Shown: positions 8,612 to 18,253, numbered from the stretch's first letter. The stretch is 64,000 nt of DNA from Avibacterium sp. 21-586 (GCF_026226775.1 NZ_JAKKOD010000001.1:1358501-1422500); one strand, 5' to 3'. The notes: generated by a model from the letters alone, not told the origin. Numbers and translations are program-made.

Positions 8612-9589
8612 ATGAAAAAACTTAATTTTCTTTCAGCAACAGTTTTATCTCTTCTCTACTCTGCAAGCCTTTCTGCTGCTGGAATGCACGAATTAGCGTT
8701 GAGCCATTATGGTTCGCCAACGGATACTGTGACCAAAGCAACTGAATTTATGGCAAAGAGAGTCAAAGAGTTATCAAACGGGCGAATCACAATAAAATTA
8801 CACCCCAATAGTGAATTAGGTGCGTCAGGCACTCAAATTGATGGCACCAGAATAGGAACTATTGATATTGTTGTAGTAGGAAATCCTTACTATACCACTT
8901 TTAATGAACGGCTTAACTTACTCGATTTGCCATTTTTATTTAAAAACGAATCACATGTTGAAAAAGTGCTAAATAGTGAAGTGGGCGAAAATTTACTCAA
9001 ATCATTAGAGCAATATGGCTTAAAAGGTTTAGCCTTTTATGAAATTGGCTTTAGAGATATTACCAATAATAAACGACAAGTTACTTCTGTTAAAGATCTC
9101 TCACATCTTAAATTAAGAACAACACCAAATCCTGCTCATATTGCTGCTTTCAAAGAATGGGGAGCAAATCCAACACCAATGCCATTCAATGAAGTATATT
9201 TTTCGCTAAAAACAGGTGTTATTGATGGACAAGAAAATCCAATTCATCATATTTACAATAACAATCTACAAGAGGTGCAGAAATATTTATCTTTAACACA
9301 CCACGCCTATACAGCAGCTCCAATGGCAATGAATTTAGATCGCTTTAATTCATTAGATAAAGAAGAACAGGATATATTGTTACAAGCGGCAAAAGAGGGG
9401 GCTGATTTAGAGAAGAATTTAAATATCGAAGAGAATAAAATTTATTTAGAAAAACTTAAATCACAAGGTATGGAAGTAGAAGTCTCACCTGATATTACTT
9501 CATTCCAAGATGGTGCTAAAAAAGCTTGGGACGCCTATGCTAATAAATTTGGTGATCAAGAAATCAATAAAATTTCTGAACTTAAATAA
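8612..9589 (+). CDS. dctP: TRAP transporter solute-binding protein, DctP family
   Basis: The 325-residue protein has a clear signal peptide (MKKLNFLSATVLSLLYSAS, cleavage after ASLSA) and the DctP fold: the conserved arginine in LKLRTTPNP, PTPMPFNEVYFSLKTGVIDGQENP, and the closing helix KKAWDAY. The arginine normally salt-bridges a ligand carboxylate. It is followed by matching DctQ and DctM subunits. This is a second high-affinity uptake system in the operon, so the operon either takes up two related substrates or overlaps two pathways. Confidence 0.88.
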   Translation: MKKLNFLSATVLSLLYSASLSAAGMHELALSHYGSPTDTVTKATEFMAKRVKELSNGRITIKLHPNSELGASGTQIDGTRIGTIDIVVVGNPYYTTFNERLNLLDLPFLFKNESHVEKVLNSEVGENLLKSLEQYGLKGLAFYEIGFRDITNNKRQVTSVKDLSHLKLRTTPNPAHIAAFKEWGANPTPMPFNEVYFSLKTGVIDGQENPIHHIYNNNLQEVQKYLSLTHHAYTAAPMAMNLDRFNSLDKEEQDILLQAAKEGADLEKNLNIEENKIYLEKLKSQGMEVEVSPDITSFQDGAKKAWDAYANKFGDQEINKISELK

Positions 9590-9633
9590 AATTAAGCTGT
9601 AACTAACATTCTGTAGAGTAAGGAAGAAATATT

Positions 9634-10110
9634 ATGATTGAGAAATATGAAAACTTTATCAGCAAGACATTTTTATCGCTAGGTTGTTTATTTTTTCTTA
9701 TTCTAGTCGTTATGACATTTATTCAAGTAATTACTAGATACGTCATTAATATTTCTTTTCCTTGGGCAGAAGAATTTTTAAGGTTTTGTTATACCTATAT
9801 GATTTTATTTGGAATATTAACCACAACACAAATACAAGTACCATTATTAAGAATAATGATTTTTGAAAAGTTTAAATATGGCTGGTTACTCTCATCAATA
9901 CTATATATTGTTATGCTGGTCTCTCTAGCTCTGTTAATAAAAGGTGGATTGAAATTATATAGTATGAATCTAAATAGTTATTATTCTGCTTTTAAAATAT
10001 CAATCTCCTGGGTTTATGTTCCATTTATTTTATGTTTATCGCTTGAAATTATCCGAATTATTATTTCTTTTGTCTCATTGGCAAAAACAAAAGTGGTGAG
10101 GGAGTTATAA
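9634..10110 (+). CDS. dctQ: TRAP transporter small permease, DctQ family
   Basis: The 158-residue protein has four predicted membrane segments and the DctQ signature around residues 30-55: QVITRYVIN, then FPWAEEFLRFCYTYMILFG. DctQ subunits are required partners of DctM. Stop and next start overlap as TAATG at 10108-10112, so the two permease subunits are translationally coupled. Confidence 0.85.
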   Translation: MIEKYENFISKTFLSLGCLFFLILVVMTFIQVITRYVINISFPWAEEFLRFCYTYMILFGILTTTQIQVPLLRIMIFEKFKYGWLLSSILYIVMLVSLALLIKGGLKLYSMNLNSYYSAFKISISWVYVPFILCLSLEIIRIIISFVSLAKTKVVREL

Positions 10111-11402
10111 TGTCATTTATCATTCTATTAGGCGTTATGTTTATCTTAACCGTCCTTGGATTACCGCTATTTTATAGTATTATTTTTTCTTCTATCGTTA
10201 CTCTGTTTTTATTTTTACCTTATGTACCTGTTACGATTGTTGCACAACAAGTAATGCAAGGAATTGATACCAATGCACTACAAGCACTAGCATTCTTTTT
10301 CTTAGCGGGCGAGTTAATGAGTGTTGGAGGGATTACGGCAAGAATTATTCGTTTTGTAACAGCATTTATTGGACGTTGGCAAGGCTCTCTTGCATATATT
10401 AATATTTTCTCCAGTCTATTTTTTGGCTCTATTAGTGGCTCTGCCGTTGCATCAACGGCTGCTATCGGAAGCTCATTAATCCCTGAAATGAAGAAAAAAA
10501 ATTATCCTGCTCCTTTCGCTGCTGCCTTGACACAATCCGCTTCAATTATCGGTCCAATTATTCCACCAAGTGTGCCGATGATTGTATTTGCAGCACTGGC
10601 TGGCGCAGGTGTATCCGTTGGTAAAATGTTTCTATCTGGTATCATACCGGGATTGCTGATTGCGTTCTCTCTCATACTTGTTACGTTTATTATTTCCAAA
10701 ATTAAAGGATTCGGTAATCAAGCTACCCCCTTTAGTTTTAAAGAAGTAAAAGAGAGTTCAAAAGATGCTATATGGGCATTATTTTGTCCAATTATAATTC
10801 TATATGGAATTATTTCTGGTATTTTTACTGCCACAGAAGCAGGAGCTGTCTCAGTGGTATATGCTTACTTAGTGGGGGCATTTATTTATAAAGAGTTGAG
10901 TATAGAAAGACTAAAAAAAGCATTAATCTCCTCTTTAAAAGGCACAATTACGGTTATGTTAATTGTTGGTGCGTCTTCAATATTTGCCTGGGTCATAGCA
11001 AGGCTACAGATTAGTCATCAAGTAGCAAACTATGTTGCTGAAATTTGTTCCTCGCCCTTATCTGCCCTAATCCTTATCAATATTATTGTTCTTTTTATTG
11101 GAATGATTATGGATCCAACTGCGGCACTAACAATTCTAGTCCCCGTATTTATGCCAATAATCAATCAATTTGGGATATCACCAATTCACTTTGGCTTAGT
11201 CATTATTTTAAATTTAATGATTGGACTTGTTACACCACCCGTGGGGTATTTAATCTATCTTTCAGCAAATATCGCAGAATGTGAGCCGATCAAAACATTA
11301 AAAAGTAGTATTCCTTATTTACTATCATTATTAGGATTGCTTGTTATCTTAATTTTAGTACCTGAATTTAGCACTTACTTACCAAATTTATTCTTTGAAT
11401 AA
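10110..11402 (+). CDS. dctM: TRAP transporter large permease, DctM family
   Basis: The 430-residue protein is a complete DctM permease of about 12 membrane segments. Hallmarks include FFLAGELMSVGGITARI near residue 70, FGSISGSAVASTAAIGSSLIPEM, IIGPIIPPSVPMI and the late LVTPPVGYLIYLSANI. It moves the solute handed over by the DctP protein with a sodium or proton gradient. It completes the second transporter of the operon. The stop lies within the ribosome-binding region of the next gene. Confidence 0.9.
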   Translation: MSFIILLGVMFILTVLGLPLFYSIIFSSIVTLFLFLPYVPVTIVAQQVMQGIDTNALQALAFFFLAGELMSVGGITARIIRFVTAFIGRWQGSLAYINIFSSLFFGSISGSAVASTAAIGSSLIPEMKKKNYPAPFAAALTQSASIIGPIIPPSVPMIVFAALAGAGVSVGKMFLSGIIPGLLIAFSLILVTFIISKIKGFGNQATPFSFKEVKESSKDAIWALFCPIIILYGIISGIFTATEAGAVSVVYAYLVGAFIYKELSIERLKKALISSLKGTITVMLIVGASSIFAWVIARLQISHQVANYVAEICSSPLSALILINIIVLFIGMIMDPTAALTILVPVFMPIINQFGISPIHFGLVIILNLMIGLVTPPVGYLIYLSANIAECEPIKTLKSSIPYLLSLLGLLVILILVPEFSTYLPNLFFE

Positions 11403-11415
11403 AAGGAGATTGATA

Positions 11416-12096
11416 ATGGATAACACTTGGATTGATCTATCAATGCCTATTTCGAATCAACACATACGTTGGCACACTACCCTAGAGAAAAAAGGCAATT
11501 TTAATTCTGGCGATCTATTTGAAGCGACACAAATACAAGTATCCTGCCACGCATTCACGCATATGGACGCATTAAGCCATATAAACAAAGGTGGCTATAC
11601 GATATTAGATATTGATCCTAATACTTATATTGGCGAGTTTTACATAGTCGATCTTTCTAAAGAGATTACAGAAAATCTCGCTATCACAGCAGACATATTA
11701 GAACGTGTGTGGCCTAAAGGTGATCCAGATAAAATTATCTTTAAAACACAATGGGATACTTTTTATAGCTATAATACGAAAGAGTTTTGGACCAAATCCC
11801 CCTACCTAACAGATGATGCTGTAATCTTTATGTGGCATAAAAATATCACTATTGTTGCGTTCGACTTTCCGCAGGATTATCCGATTAGATCTTGGGTAGA
11901 AAATAGAATCGATAAACCCTTAGAAAAACATCCAACACACTATCACTTACTATCTAGGGGAGTAACCTTAGTAGAATATATCTGTAATACTAAAAGCATC
12001 ACAAGCCATAAGGTTTATGCCGTAATGGTTCCTATCGCAATAGAAAATGCAGATGGTTCTCCTTGTAGAGTATTAATTAAAAATATTACAGAGTAA
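11416..12096 (+). CDS. Cyclase-family metal-dependent hydrolase (kynurenine-formamidase-like)
   Basis: The 226-residue protein belongs to the Cyclase family (PF04199). Its metal motif is HAFTHMDALSH at residues 45-55, a variant of the usual HxGTHxDxPxH. Family members hydrolyse amides or lactones. Here it could open a sugar-acid lactone before oxidation or uptake, but this is inferred from context only. ATG 11416 is chosen over 11395 because AAAAGGAGAT at 11401-11410 lies directly ahead of it and the earlier start falls within dctM. Confidence 0.7.
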   Translation: MDNTWIDLSMPISNQHIRWHTTLEKKGNFNSGDLFEATQIQVSCHAFTHMDALSHINKGGYTILDIDPNTYIGEFYIVDLSKEITENLAITADILERVWPKGDPDKIIFKTQWDTFYSYNTKEFWTKSPYLTDDAVIFMWHKNITIVAFDFPQDYPIRSWVENRIDKPLEKHPTHYHLLSRGVTLVEYICNTKSITSHKVYAVMVPIAIENADGSPCRVLIKNITE

Positions 12097-12101
12097 AAAC
12101 A

Positions 12102-13154
12102 ATGAAAAAGAAAATTTATTTTGGCACTAATCTTAAAATGTATAAAGGTAATAATGAAGTTATTCATTATCTATCAGAACTAGGAAAATTATATAAACAG
12201 CACATTCAAAATAATAATATAGAGTTATTTGTTATTCCATCATATACCGCACTATCTGATGCTACCCGATTAGCTAATGATGAATTAGATAATTTAGTGA
12301 TTGGGGCGCAAAATATGTGTCATGCTGATTCTGGGCAATTTACAGGGGAAATATCACCTGTAATGCTAAAAGAATTAAATGTTAAATTAGTGATGATTGG
12401 TCATTCTGAACGGCGTCATATTTTCAAGGAAACTGACCTAGAAGAAAATAAAAAAGTACTTGCTGCACTGAAACATCAATTCATTACACTGTTATGTATC
12501 GGTGAAACATTAGAACAAAAAGAATATAGTATTTCAGATGAGATACTAAGAATGCAACTTAAAATCGGGTTGCATAATGTAACGAAAGAACAAATACCGC
12601 TCATAAGAGTTGCTTATGAACCAGTTTGGGCCATTGGAGAGGCTGGCATACCCGCTTCTGCTGAATATGCCGAAAATAAACACGCTGTGATTAAACAATG
12701 CCTATCTGAAATGTTTGGCGAAGTGGGATTAGATATTCCTGTGTTATACGGCGGAAGCGTTAATCCAACCAATGCTAACGAACTCATCAATAAACAACAT
12801 ATTGATGGATTATTTATTGGCAGAAGTGCTTGGAATGCGGCTAACTTTATTCAATTGATGAAAAATGCTTTAGAGGCATTATCTCAAAATAATCAATATC
12901 AAAACAATGAATTTGCTACAACAGCAAGCAAACTCATTGAATATCTAGGTGGTAAACAAAATATTGTAGCATTAACACACTGCGCTACAAGAATTAGAGT
13001 AGTCTTACACAATCCAGAAAATATTGATAAAAATAAGATAGAAAAACTCCCCCTTGTTAAAGGATTATTCTCAATCAGCAACCAATATCAAATTATATTA
13101 GGGAAAGACATCGTTAGTATGGTACATAGCCAAATGCAGATACAAATGCCCTAA
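12102..13154 (+). CDS. Triose-phosphate-isomerase-like protein fused to a PTS EIIB domain
   Basis: Residues 1 to about 255 form a complete TIM with Lys12 (GTNLKMYK), His101 (IGHSERR) and Glu173 (AYEPVWAIGE). The GTNLKMYK opening replaces the GNWKMN of housekeeping TIM and resembles the EryH/LerI group, which converts L-erythrulose 1-phosphate to D-erythrulose 4-phosphate. Residues 270-350 are a separate domain of glucose/sucrose-type PTS EIIB character: LIEYLGGKQNIVALTHCATR, with Cys294 at the phosphocysteine position. Both domains lie in one uninterrupted frame. The role of EIIB here is unknown: phosphate sensing, regulation or a phosphorelay to the kinase are possible. Confidence 0.8.
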   Translation: MKKKIYFGTNLKMYKGNNEVIHYLSELGKLYKQHIQNNNIELFVIPSYTALSDATRLANDELDNLVIGAQNMCHADSGQFTGEISPVMLKELNVKLVMIGHSERRHIFKETDLEENKKVLAALKHQFITLLCIGETLEQKEYSISDEILRMQLKIGLHNVTKEQIPLIRVAYEPVWAIGEAGIPASAEYAENKHAVIKQCLSEMFGEVGLDIPVLYGGSVNPTNANELINKQHIDGLFIGRSAWNAANFIQLMKNALEALSQNNQYQNNEFATTASKLIEYLGGKQNIVALTHCATRIRVVLHNPENIDKNKIEKLPLVKGLFSISNQYQIILGKDIVSMVHSQMQIQMP

Positions 13155-13199
13155 GATAAAGTAAAACGTTTAATATTAATACATTGAGGAGAAATAGTT

Positions 13200-14153
13200 A
13201 TGAAAAATCAACTAGATTTATTGCGCACGATGACCGTTGTTGTCGCTGATACAGGCGATATTGAAGCAATCAAAAAATATCAACCGCAAGATGCCACAAC
13301 TAACCCATCATTAATTTTAAGTGCCTCTGCACTGCCACAGTACGCTTCGCTTATTGATGATGCCATAGCCTATGCTAAAGCACAAAGTGCGGATAAAAAA
13401 CAGCAATTAATTGATGCTGAAGATAAACTCGCTGTCAATATCGGCTTAGAAATTTTAAAAATCGTTCCCGGACGCATTTCAACTGAAGTGGATGCTCGCC
13501 TCTCTTATGATACCCAAGCGACTGTTGAAAAAGCACGCCGTATTATGGCATTATACAATCAAGCTGGCGTCAGCAACGACCGTATTTTGATTAAAATTGC
13601 CTCAACTTGGCAAGGTATCCGTGCAGCTGAAATTTTAGAAAAAGAGGGAATCAACTGTAATTTAACCCTATTATTCTCTGAAGCTCAAGCCCGTGCCTGT
13701 GCTGAAGCTGGCGTCTATCTTATCTCTCCATTTGTAGGGCGTATCTTAGATTGGTACAAAGCGAACGGCGATAAAAAAGAGTTTGCACCACACGAAGATC
13801 CGGGTGTTGTCTCTGTTACTAAAATTTATAACTATTACAAACAATACGGTTATAAAACTGTAGTAATGGGAGCAAGTTTCCGCAATATTGGTGAAATTAC
13901 TGAATTAGCTGGTTGCGACCGCCTCACTATTGCCCCTACATTATTAAAAGAGTTGCAAGAAAGCAATGCTGATTTACCACGCAAACTTGCTTATAACGGT
14001 GAAGTATTAGCTCGCCCTGCACCAATGACAGAAGCAGAGTTCTACTGGGAACATAACCTAGATGCAATGGCTGTGGAAAAACTGGCTGAGGGCATCCGTA
14101 AATTTGCTGTGGATATTGAAAAATTAGAAGCAATGCTAGCGGCAAAATTGTGA
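13200..14153 (+). CDS. tal: Transaldolase
   Basis: The 317-residue protein has the same length and motifs as Tal[11 protein letters not shown] near residue 33, the Schiff-base lysine in [16 protein letters not shown], and [10 protein letters not shown]. It exchanges a dihydroxyacetone unit between sedoheptulose 7-phosphate and glyceraldehyde 3-phosphate, consuming or making erythrose 4-phosphate. Its place directly behind the tetrose enzymes, with transketolase next, gives the operon an exit into glycolysis. Codon use looks less AT-biased than in the genes upstream. It may be a second transaldolase. Confidence 0.93.
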   Translation: MKNQLDLLRTMTVVVADTGDIEAIKKYQPQDATTNPSLILSASALPQYASLIDDAIAYAKAQSADKKQQLIDAEDKLAVNIGLEILKIVPGRISTEVDARLSYDTQATVEKARRIMALYNQAGVSNDRILIKIASTWQGIRAAEILEKEGINCNLTLLFSEAQARACAEAGVYLISPFVGRILDWYKANGDKKEFAPHEDPGVVSVTKIYNYYKQYGYKTVVMGASFRNIGEITELAGCDRLTIAPTLLKELQESNADLPRKLAYNGEVLARPAPMTEAEFYWEHNLDAMAVEKLAEGIRKFAVDIEKLEAMLAAKL

Positions 14154-14175
14154 TTCCATAAATGGAGATAAGAAT

Positions 14176-16170
14176 ATGCTAACAAGAAAACAACTCGCAA
14201 ACGCAATTCGTTTTTTAAGTATGGATGCGGTACAAAAAGCTAAATCAGGGCATCCAGGTGCACCTATGGGAATGGCTGATATTGCCGAAGTATTATGGCG
14301 TGATTTCTTATCACACAATCCCGCCAATCCAAATTGGGCAAACCGTGACCGTTTCGTCCTTTCTAATGGACACGGCTCGATGTTAATTTATAGCCTGTTA
14401 CATTTGACTGGCTATGACCTCTCCATTGACGATTTAAAACAGTTCCGTCAATTGCATTCTAAAACACCTGGTCACCCAGAATATGGTTATGCCCCAGGTG
14501 TAGAAACCACCACTGGCCCTCTTGGACAAGGCATTACCAATGCAGTGGGAATGGCAATCGCAGAAAAAACCTTAGCTGGTCAATTTAACCGTCCAGGACA
14601 CGCTATTATCGACCACCACACCTATGTTTTCCTTGGTGATGGCTGTTTAATGGAAGGCATTTCACACGAAGCTTGTTCATTAGCTGGCACGTTAGGCTTA
14701 GGCAAATTAATCGCTTTCTATGATGACAATAATATTTCAATTGATGGTCATGTGGACGGTTGGTTTACTGATGATACACAAAAACGCTTTGAAGCCTATG
14801 GTTGGCAGGTTATTCCCGCCATTGACGGACATAATGCAGAAGCAGTGAAAGCCGCCATTGAGCAAGCAAAAGCAGAAACAGAAAAACCGACGTTAATTAT
14901 CTGTAAAACCATTATTGGTTACGGCTCACCGAATAAAGCCAATTCACACGACAGTCACGGCGCACCTTTGGGTGAAGAAGAAATTGCTTTAACGCGTCAA
15001 AATCTTGGTTGGGAATATGCACCATTTGTTATCCCTGCAGAGATTTATGCACAATGGGATGCGAAAGCAAAAGGTCAAGCAGCTGAACAGGCGTGGAATG
15101 ATAAATTTGCCGCTTATGCCGCTGCTCACCCCGATTTAGCTGCTGAGCTTACTCGTCGTCTAAATGGTGAATTGCCGGCAAATTGGGCAGCAGAATCACA
15201 AGCCTTTATCGAAAAATTACAAGCCAATCCAGCCACTATCGCTAGCCGCAAAGCATCACAAAATGCAATTGAAGCCTATGCTCACCTGTTACCTGAATTT
15301 TTGGGTGGTTCGGCTGACCTCGCTAGCTCAAACTTAACTCTCTGGTCTGGCTCAAAACCGTTGCGTGCCAATGTCGTTGACGGTAACTATATCAACTATG
15401 GTGTGCGTGAATTTGGTATGTCTGCTATTATGAACGGTATCGCCTTACACGGTGGTTTCATTCCTTATGGCGCAACATTCTTAATGTTTATGGAATATGC
15501 ACACAATGCTGTGCGTATGGCAGCACTAATGAAACAACGTTCGCTCTTTGTCTATACCCACGACTCTATCGGCTTGGGCGAAGACGGTCCAACTCACCAA
15601 CCGGTAGAGCAAAGTGCTGCATTACGCTTAATTCCAAATCTTGAAACGTGGCGTCCTTGTGACCAAGTGGAATCAGCGGTGGCTTGGAAAGCGGCGGTAG
15701 AACGCAAAGACGGGCCAAGTGCCTTAATCTTTACCCGTCAAAACTTAACACAAATGGACCGCACTTCAACACAGCTAGCCAATGTCGCGCGTGGTGGTTA
15801 TGTGCTAAAAGAGTGCGATGGTACACCAGACCTTATTCTTATTGCCACCGGCTCTGAAGTGGAATTAGCTGTCAAGGCTGCGGCGCAATTAAGTGCAGAA
15901 GGGCATAAAGTGCGTGTGGTGTCTATGCCAAGTACCAATGTATTTGACAAACAAGATGCAGCTTATCGTGAAAGTGTCTTACCAAGCAATGTGAGCAAGC
16001 GTGTAGCCATTGAGGCAGGAATTGCTGATTTCTGGTATAAGTACGTTGGCTTTAACGGTAGTATCGTGGCAATGAACAGCTTTGGTGAATCTGCACCAGC
16101 CGACCAGCTCTTTAAGCTATTTGGCTTTACCGTTGAAAATGTGGTGGCAAGAGCGAAAGAGATTTTATAA
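14176..16170 (+). CDS. tkt: Transketolase
   Basis: The 664-residue protein is a full transketolase. It has the substrate/TPP region [11 protein letters not shown], the thiamine-diphosphate motif beginning GDGCLMEG and ending [10 protein letters not shown], and the central [12 protein letters not shown] region with its catalytic glutamate. With transaldolase it links erythrose 4-phosphate to fructose 6-phosphate and triose phosphates. It follows tal by 22 bases with GGAGATAAG ahead of the ATG. It is the last gene of the + strand train. Confidence 0.95.
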   Translation: MLTRKQLANAIRFLSMDAVQKAKSGHPGAPMGMADIAEVLWRDFLSHNPANPNWANRDRFVLSNGHGSMLIYSLLHLTGYDLSIDDLKQFRQLHSKTPGHPEYGYAPGVETTTGPLGQGITNAVGMAIAEKTLAGQFNRPGHAIIDHHTYVFLGDGCLMEGISHEACSLAGTLGLGKLIAFYDDNNISIDGHVDGWFTDDTQKRFEAYGWQVIPAIDGHNAEAVKAAIEQAKAETEKPTLIICKTIIGYGSPNKANSHDSHGAPLGEEEIALTRQNLGWEYAPFVIPAEIYAQWDAKAKGQAAEQAWNDKFAAYAAAHPDLAAELTRRLNGELPANWAAESQAFIEKLQANPATIASRKASQNAIEAYAHLLPEFLGGSADLASSNLTLWSGSKPLRANVVDGNYINYGVREFGMSAIMNGIALHGGFIPYGATFLMFMEYAHNAVRMAALMKQRSLFVYTHDSIGLGEDGPTHQPVEQSAALRLIPNLETWRPCDQVESAVAWKAAVERKDGPSALIFTRQNLTQMDRTSTQLANVARGGYVLKECDGTPDLILIATGSEVELAVKAAAQLSAEGHKVRVVSMPSTNVFDKQDAAYRESVLPSNVSKRVAIEAGIADFWYKYVGFNGSIVAMNSFGESAPADQLFKLFGFTVENVVARAKEIL

Positions 16171-16351
16171 TTTTCTGCCGCACTTTTGCGAAAAATAGGA
16201 AAGAAAAATTTTGATCTTTGGTTCAAGGTTTTTTGTTTACGTTAGAAAATTCTTTGAGAAGTATTATTGTTAATTATCATGCCCAAATGAACCAGGCAGG
16301 GACAGTAAGGTCATCAAAAAGTGATCTACTTCGTGTTTGATAAACTTATTG

Positions 16352-16561
16352 TTATTTAAACAGGGAATAGCATAGTATGCTTTGTGTGGAAACAAGACTT
16401 TCGTAAGGTATTATATCTTGGTTATTGTAGCCGAGTCTGTACGCATCGAATATCGAGGCGGTTACAACTTCTCCCTAGCTATCAATTTCTCTACATAGGC
16501 ATTTGCCATATTCATATTCTTTGGTAAAGGCAAAATTGGTAATCTCTGTCACTGCTAACAT
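16352..16561 (-). pseudogene. Remnant of an unrecognised protein gene with an in-frame stop
   Basis: On the minus strand, 70 codons from ATG to TAA read as protein-like sequence, interrupted once by TAG after CREIDS. Readthrough gives GEVVTASIFDAYRLGYNNQD and a terminal SLFK. A second fragment in another frame just downstream ends PGSFGHDN. I do not recognise the family. The mixed composition without low-complexity runs argues for a decayed gene rather than chance, but only moderately. Confidence 0.3.
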
Positions 16562-16596
16562 TAGAAGGTATTTTTCATACTGCTATTGTTAAATAT

Positions 16597-16695
16597 CACA
16601 AAAAAAAAACCAGATCGCGAGGGAAAATATTTTCTCAAGTTATGTCGACGGATTTTGGGAGCGAGATTGCTTTTTGCACTGGTTTCTTTTTTGTG
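16597..16695. terminator. Long inverted repeat, probable bidirectional terminator
   Basis: The left arm at 16597-16613 (CACA, a run of A, then CCAG) and the right arm at 16679-16695 (CTGGTTTCTTTTTTGTG) are reverse complements at 16 of 17 positions, flanking a 65-base centre. The position between converging tkt and ilvA, and the A/T-rich arms, suit transcription termination from both sides. The large loop is unusual for a terminator. The structure could also be the terminal repeats of a tiny mobile element. Confidence 0.45.
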
Positions 16696-16702
16696 TTTTA
16701 AA

Positions 16703-18253
16703 TTACCCCAAGAAATATTGATAAGCCGGGCTATTTGTTACATCTTGATAAGTATAGGCTAATTCTTCAAGATGGCTATTGAAACGAATCTCATCATTAT
16801 CATTTAATTGGAAACCTGCAAGTACATTTCCATAATCGGCGCCGTGTGCACGATAATGGAATAAGGAAATATTCCAATGCGTGCCAAGCATTTCAAGGAA
16901 CTTGAGTAATGCCCCTTTTTGTTCTGGGAACTCAAAACTGTATAAACGCTCTTTGGCTTTACTTGATGAGCGTCCACCGATCATATAGCGAATGTGAGTT
17001 TTTGCCACATCGTCATTAGACAAATCCATGACGGAATAGCCATTTTGTTGTAATTGCGTAATAATTTCATTTTTTTCATCCTCACCGCCAATTCTTACTC
17101 CAACAAAAATACAGGCTTGCGCTTGATCAGCATAGCGGTAGTTAAATTCCGTAACAGCACGATCGCCAAGTAAATGGCAGAAACGCAAGAAGCTACCTTT
17201 TTCTTCAGGAATGGTTACGGCGAGCATAGCTTCGTGTTTTTCACCGATTTCACAGCGCTCAGACACATAACGTAGTGTGTGGAAATTTAGGTTTGCACCT
17301 GATAAAATGTTTACCAAGGTTTCCCCTTGAATATTATGTTCTTTGACGTATTTTTTTAGTCCTGCTAGCGAAACCGCTCCTGAAGGCTCAGCAATTGCGC
17401 GTACGTTTTCAAAAATATCTTTCATTGCAGCACAAATTTCATCGCCGTCTACCAGCACCACATCATCAAGATATTGTTGGCATAAGCGGAAAGTTTCATT
17501 GCCAATGCGTTTTACTGCCACACCATCGGCAAATAAACCTACTCGTTCTAAATCCACAGGTTGTCCTGCTTTTAATGCGTGATACAGGCAAGCGGAGTCT
17601 TTGCTTTCTACACCGATTACTTTGATTTCTGGTATTAATTGTTTGATCAATACGGCAACACCAGCAGCTAATCCCCCCCCACCCACAGGCACAAAAACAC
17701 GATCAATATTGGACGATTGTTGTAACAATTCTAACGCTAACGTACCTTGCCCAGCAATCACCAAAGGGTGATCAAAAGGGGGAATAAAGGTCATATTTTT
17801 GCTTTTTGAAAGTTCAATAGCTTTATTTTTTGCCTCATCAAAGTTTGCACCATAAAGCAGCACTTCACCACCAAAGTTTCTTACTGCATCAACTTTAATA
17901 CTTGGTGTATTTTGCGGCATTACAATTAACGCATTTAGACCAAGGCGCTTTGCTGATAAGGCTACCCCTTGTGCGTGATTTCCTGCAGAGGCAGCAATCA
18001 CGCCAGCATTACGTTGTTCTTGACTAAGTGAGGCAATCATCGCATAGGCACCACGCAATTTAAAGCTATGAACAGGCTGGCGATCTTCTCGCTTAATCAA
18101 AATATTATTCTGTAGCCTTGCTGATAATTTTTCCATTTGCTGTAGCGGTGTTGTTTGAGCGGCTTGATAAACAACAGAACCTAACTTTAAGATCGCTTTT
18201 AAATAGTAATCTGCACATGGAGTTGGAGAGTTATCAAATGCGAGACTTGTCAT
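16703..18253 (-). CDS. ilvA: Threonine ammonia-lyase (threonine dehydratase), biosynthetic
   Basis: The 516-residue PLP enzyme deaminates threonine to 2-oxobutanoate, the first step of isoleucine synthesis. The PLP lysine lies in HSFKLRGAYAM (about residue 65), the phosphate-binding glycine loop is GGGGLAAG, and two ACT-like domains occupy roughly residues 330-515, as in isoleucine-inhibited forms. It is separated from ilvD by a terminator, so it probably has its own promoter. A short upstream frame ends across its start codon as ATGA. Confidence 0.95.
   Translation of the reverse strand: MTSLAFDNSPTPCADYYLKAILKLGSVVYQAAQTTPLQQMEKLSARLQNNILIKREDRQPVHSFKLRGAYAMIASLSQEQRNAGVIAASAGNHAQGVALSAKRLGLNALIVMPQNTPSIKVDAVRNFGGEVLLYGANFDEAKNKAIELSKSKNMTFIPPFDHPLVIAGQGTLALELLQQSSNIDRVFVPVGGGGLAAGVAVLIKQLIPEIKVIGVESKDSACLYHALKAGQPVDLERVGLFADGVAVKRIGNETFRLCQQYLDDVVLVDGDEICAAMKDIFENVRAIAEPSGAVSLAGLKKYVKEHNIQGETLVNILSGANLNFHTLRYVSERCEIGEKHEAMLAVTIPEEKGSFLRFCHLLGDRAVTEFNYRYADQAQACIFVGVRIGGEDEKNEIITQLQQNGYSVMDLSNDDVAKTHIRYMIGGRSSSKAKERLYSFEFPEQKGALLKFLEMLGTHWNISLFHYRAHGADYGNVLAGFQLNDNDEIRFNSHLEELAYTYQDVTNSPAYQYFLG

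Larger units (their letters stand above)
16171..16702. other. Gene-poor convergent gap between tkt and ilvA
   Basis: These 532 bases separate the ends of two convergent genes. An uptake-signal-like CCGCACTTTT follows tkt at about 16179. The middle holds a degenerate minus-strand reading frame (16352-16561), and the right end a 99-bp inverted-repeat structure (16597-16695). I recognise no RNA gene or insertion sequence here. It may be an integration scar at the right border of the tetrose operon. Confidence 0.5.
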
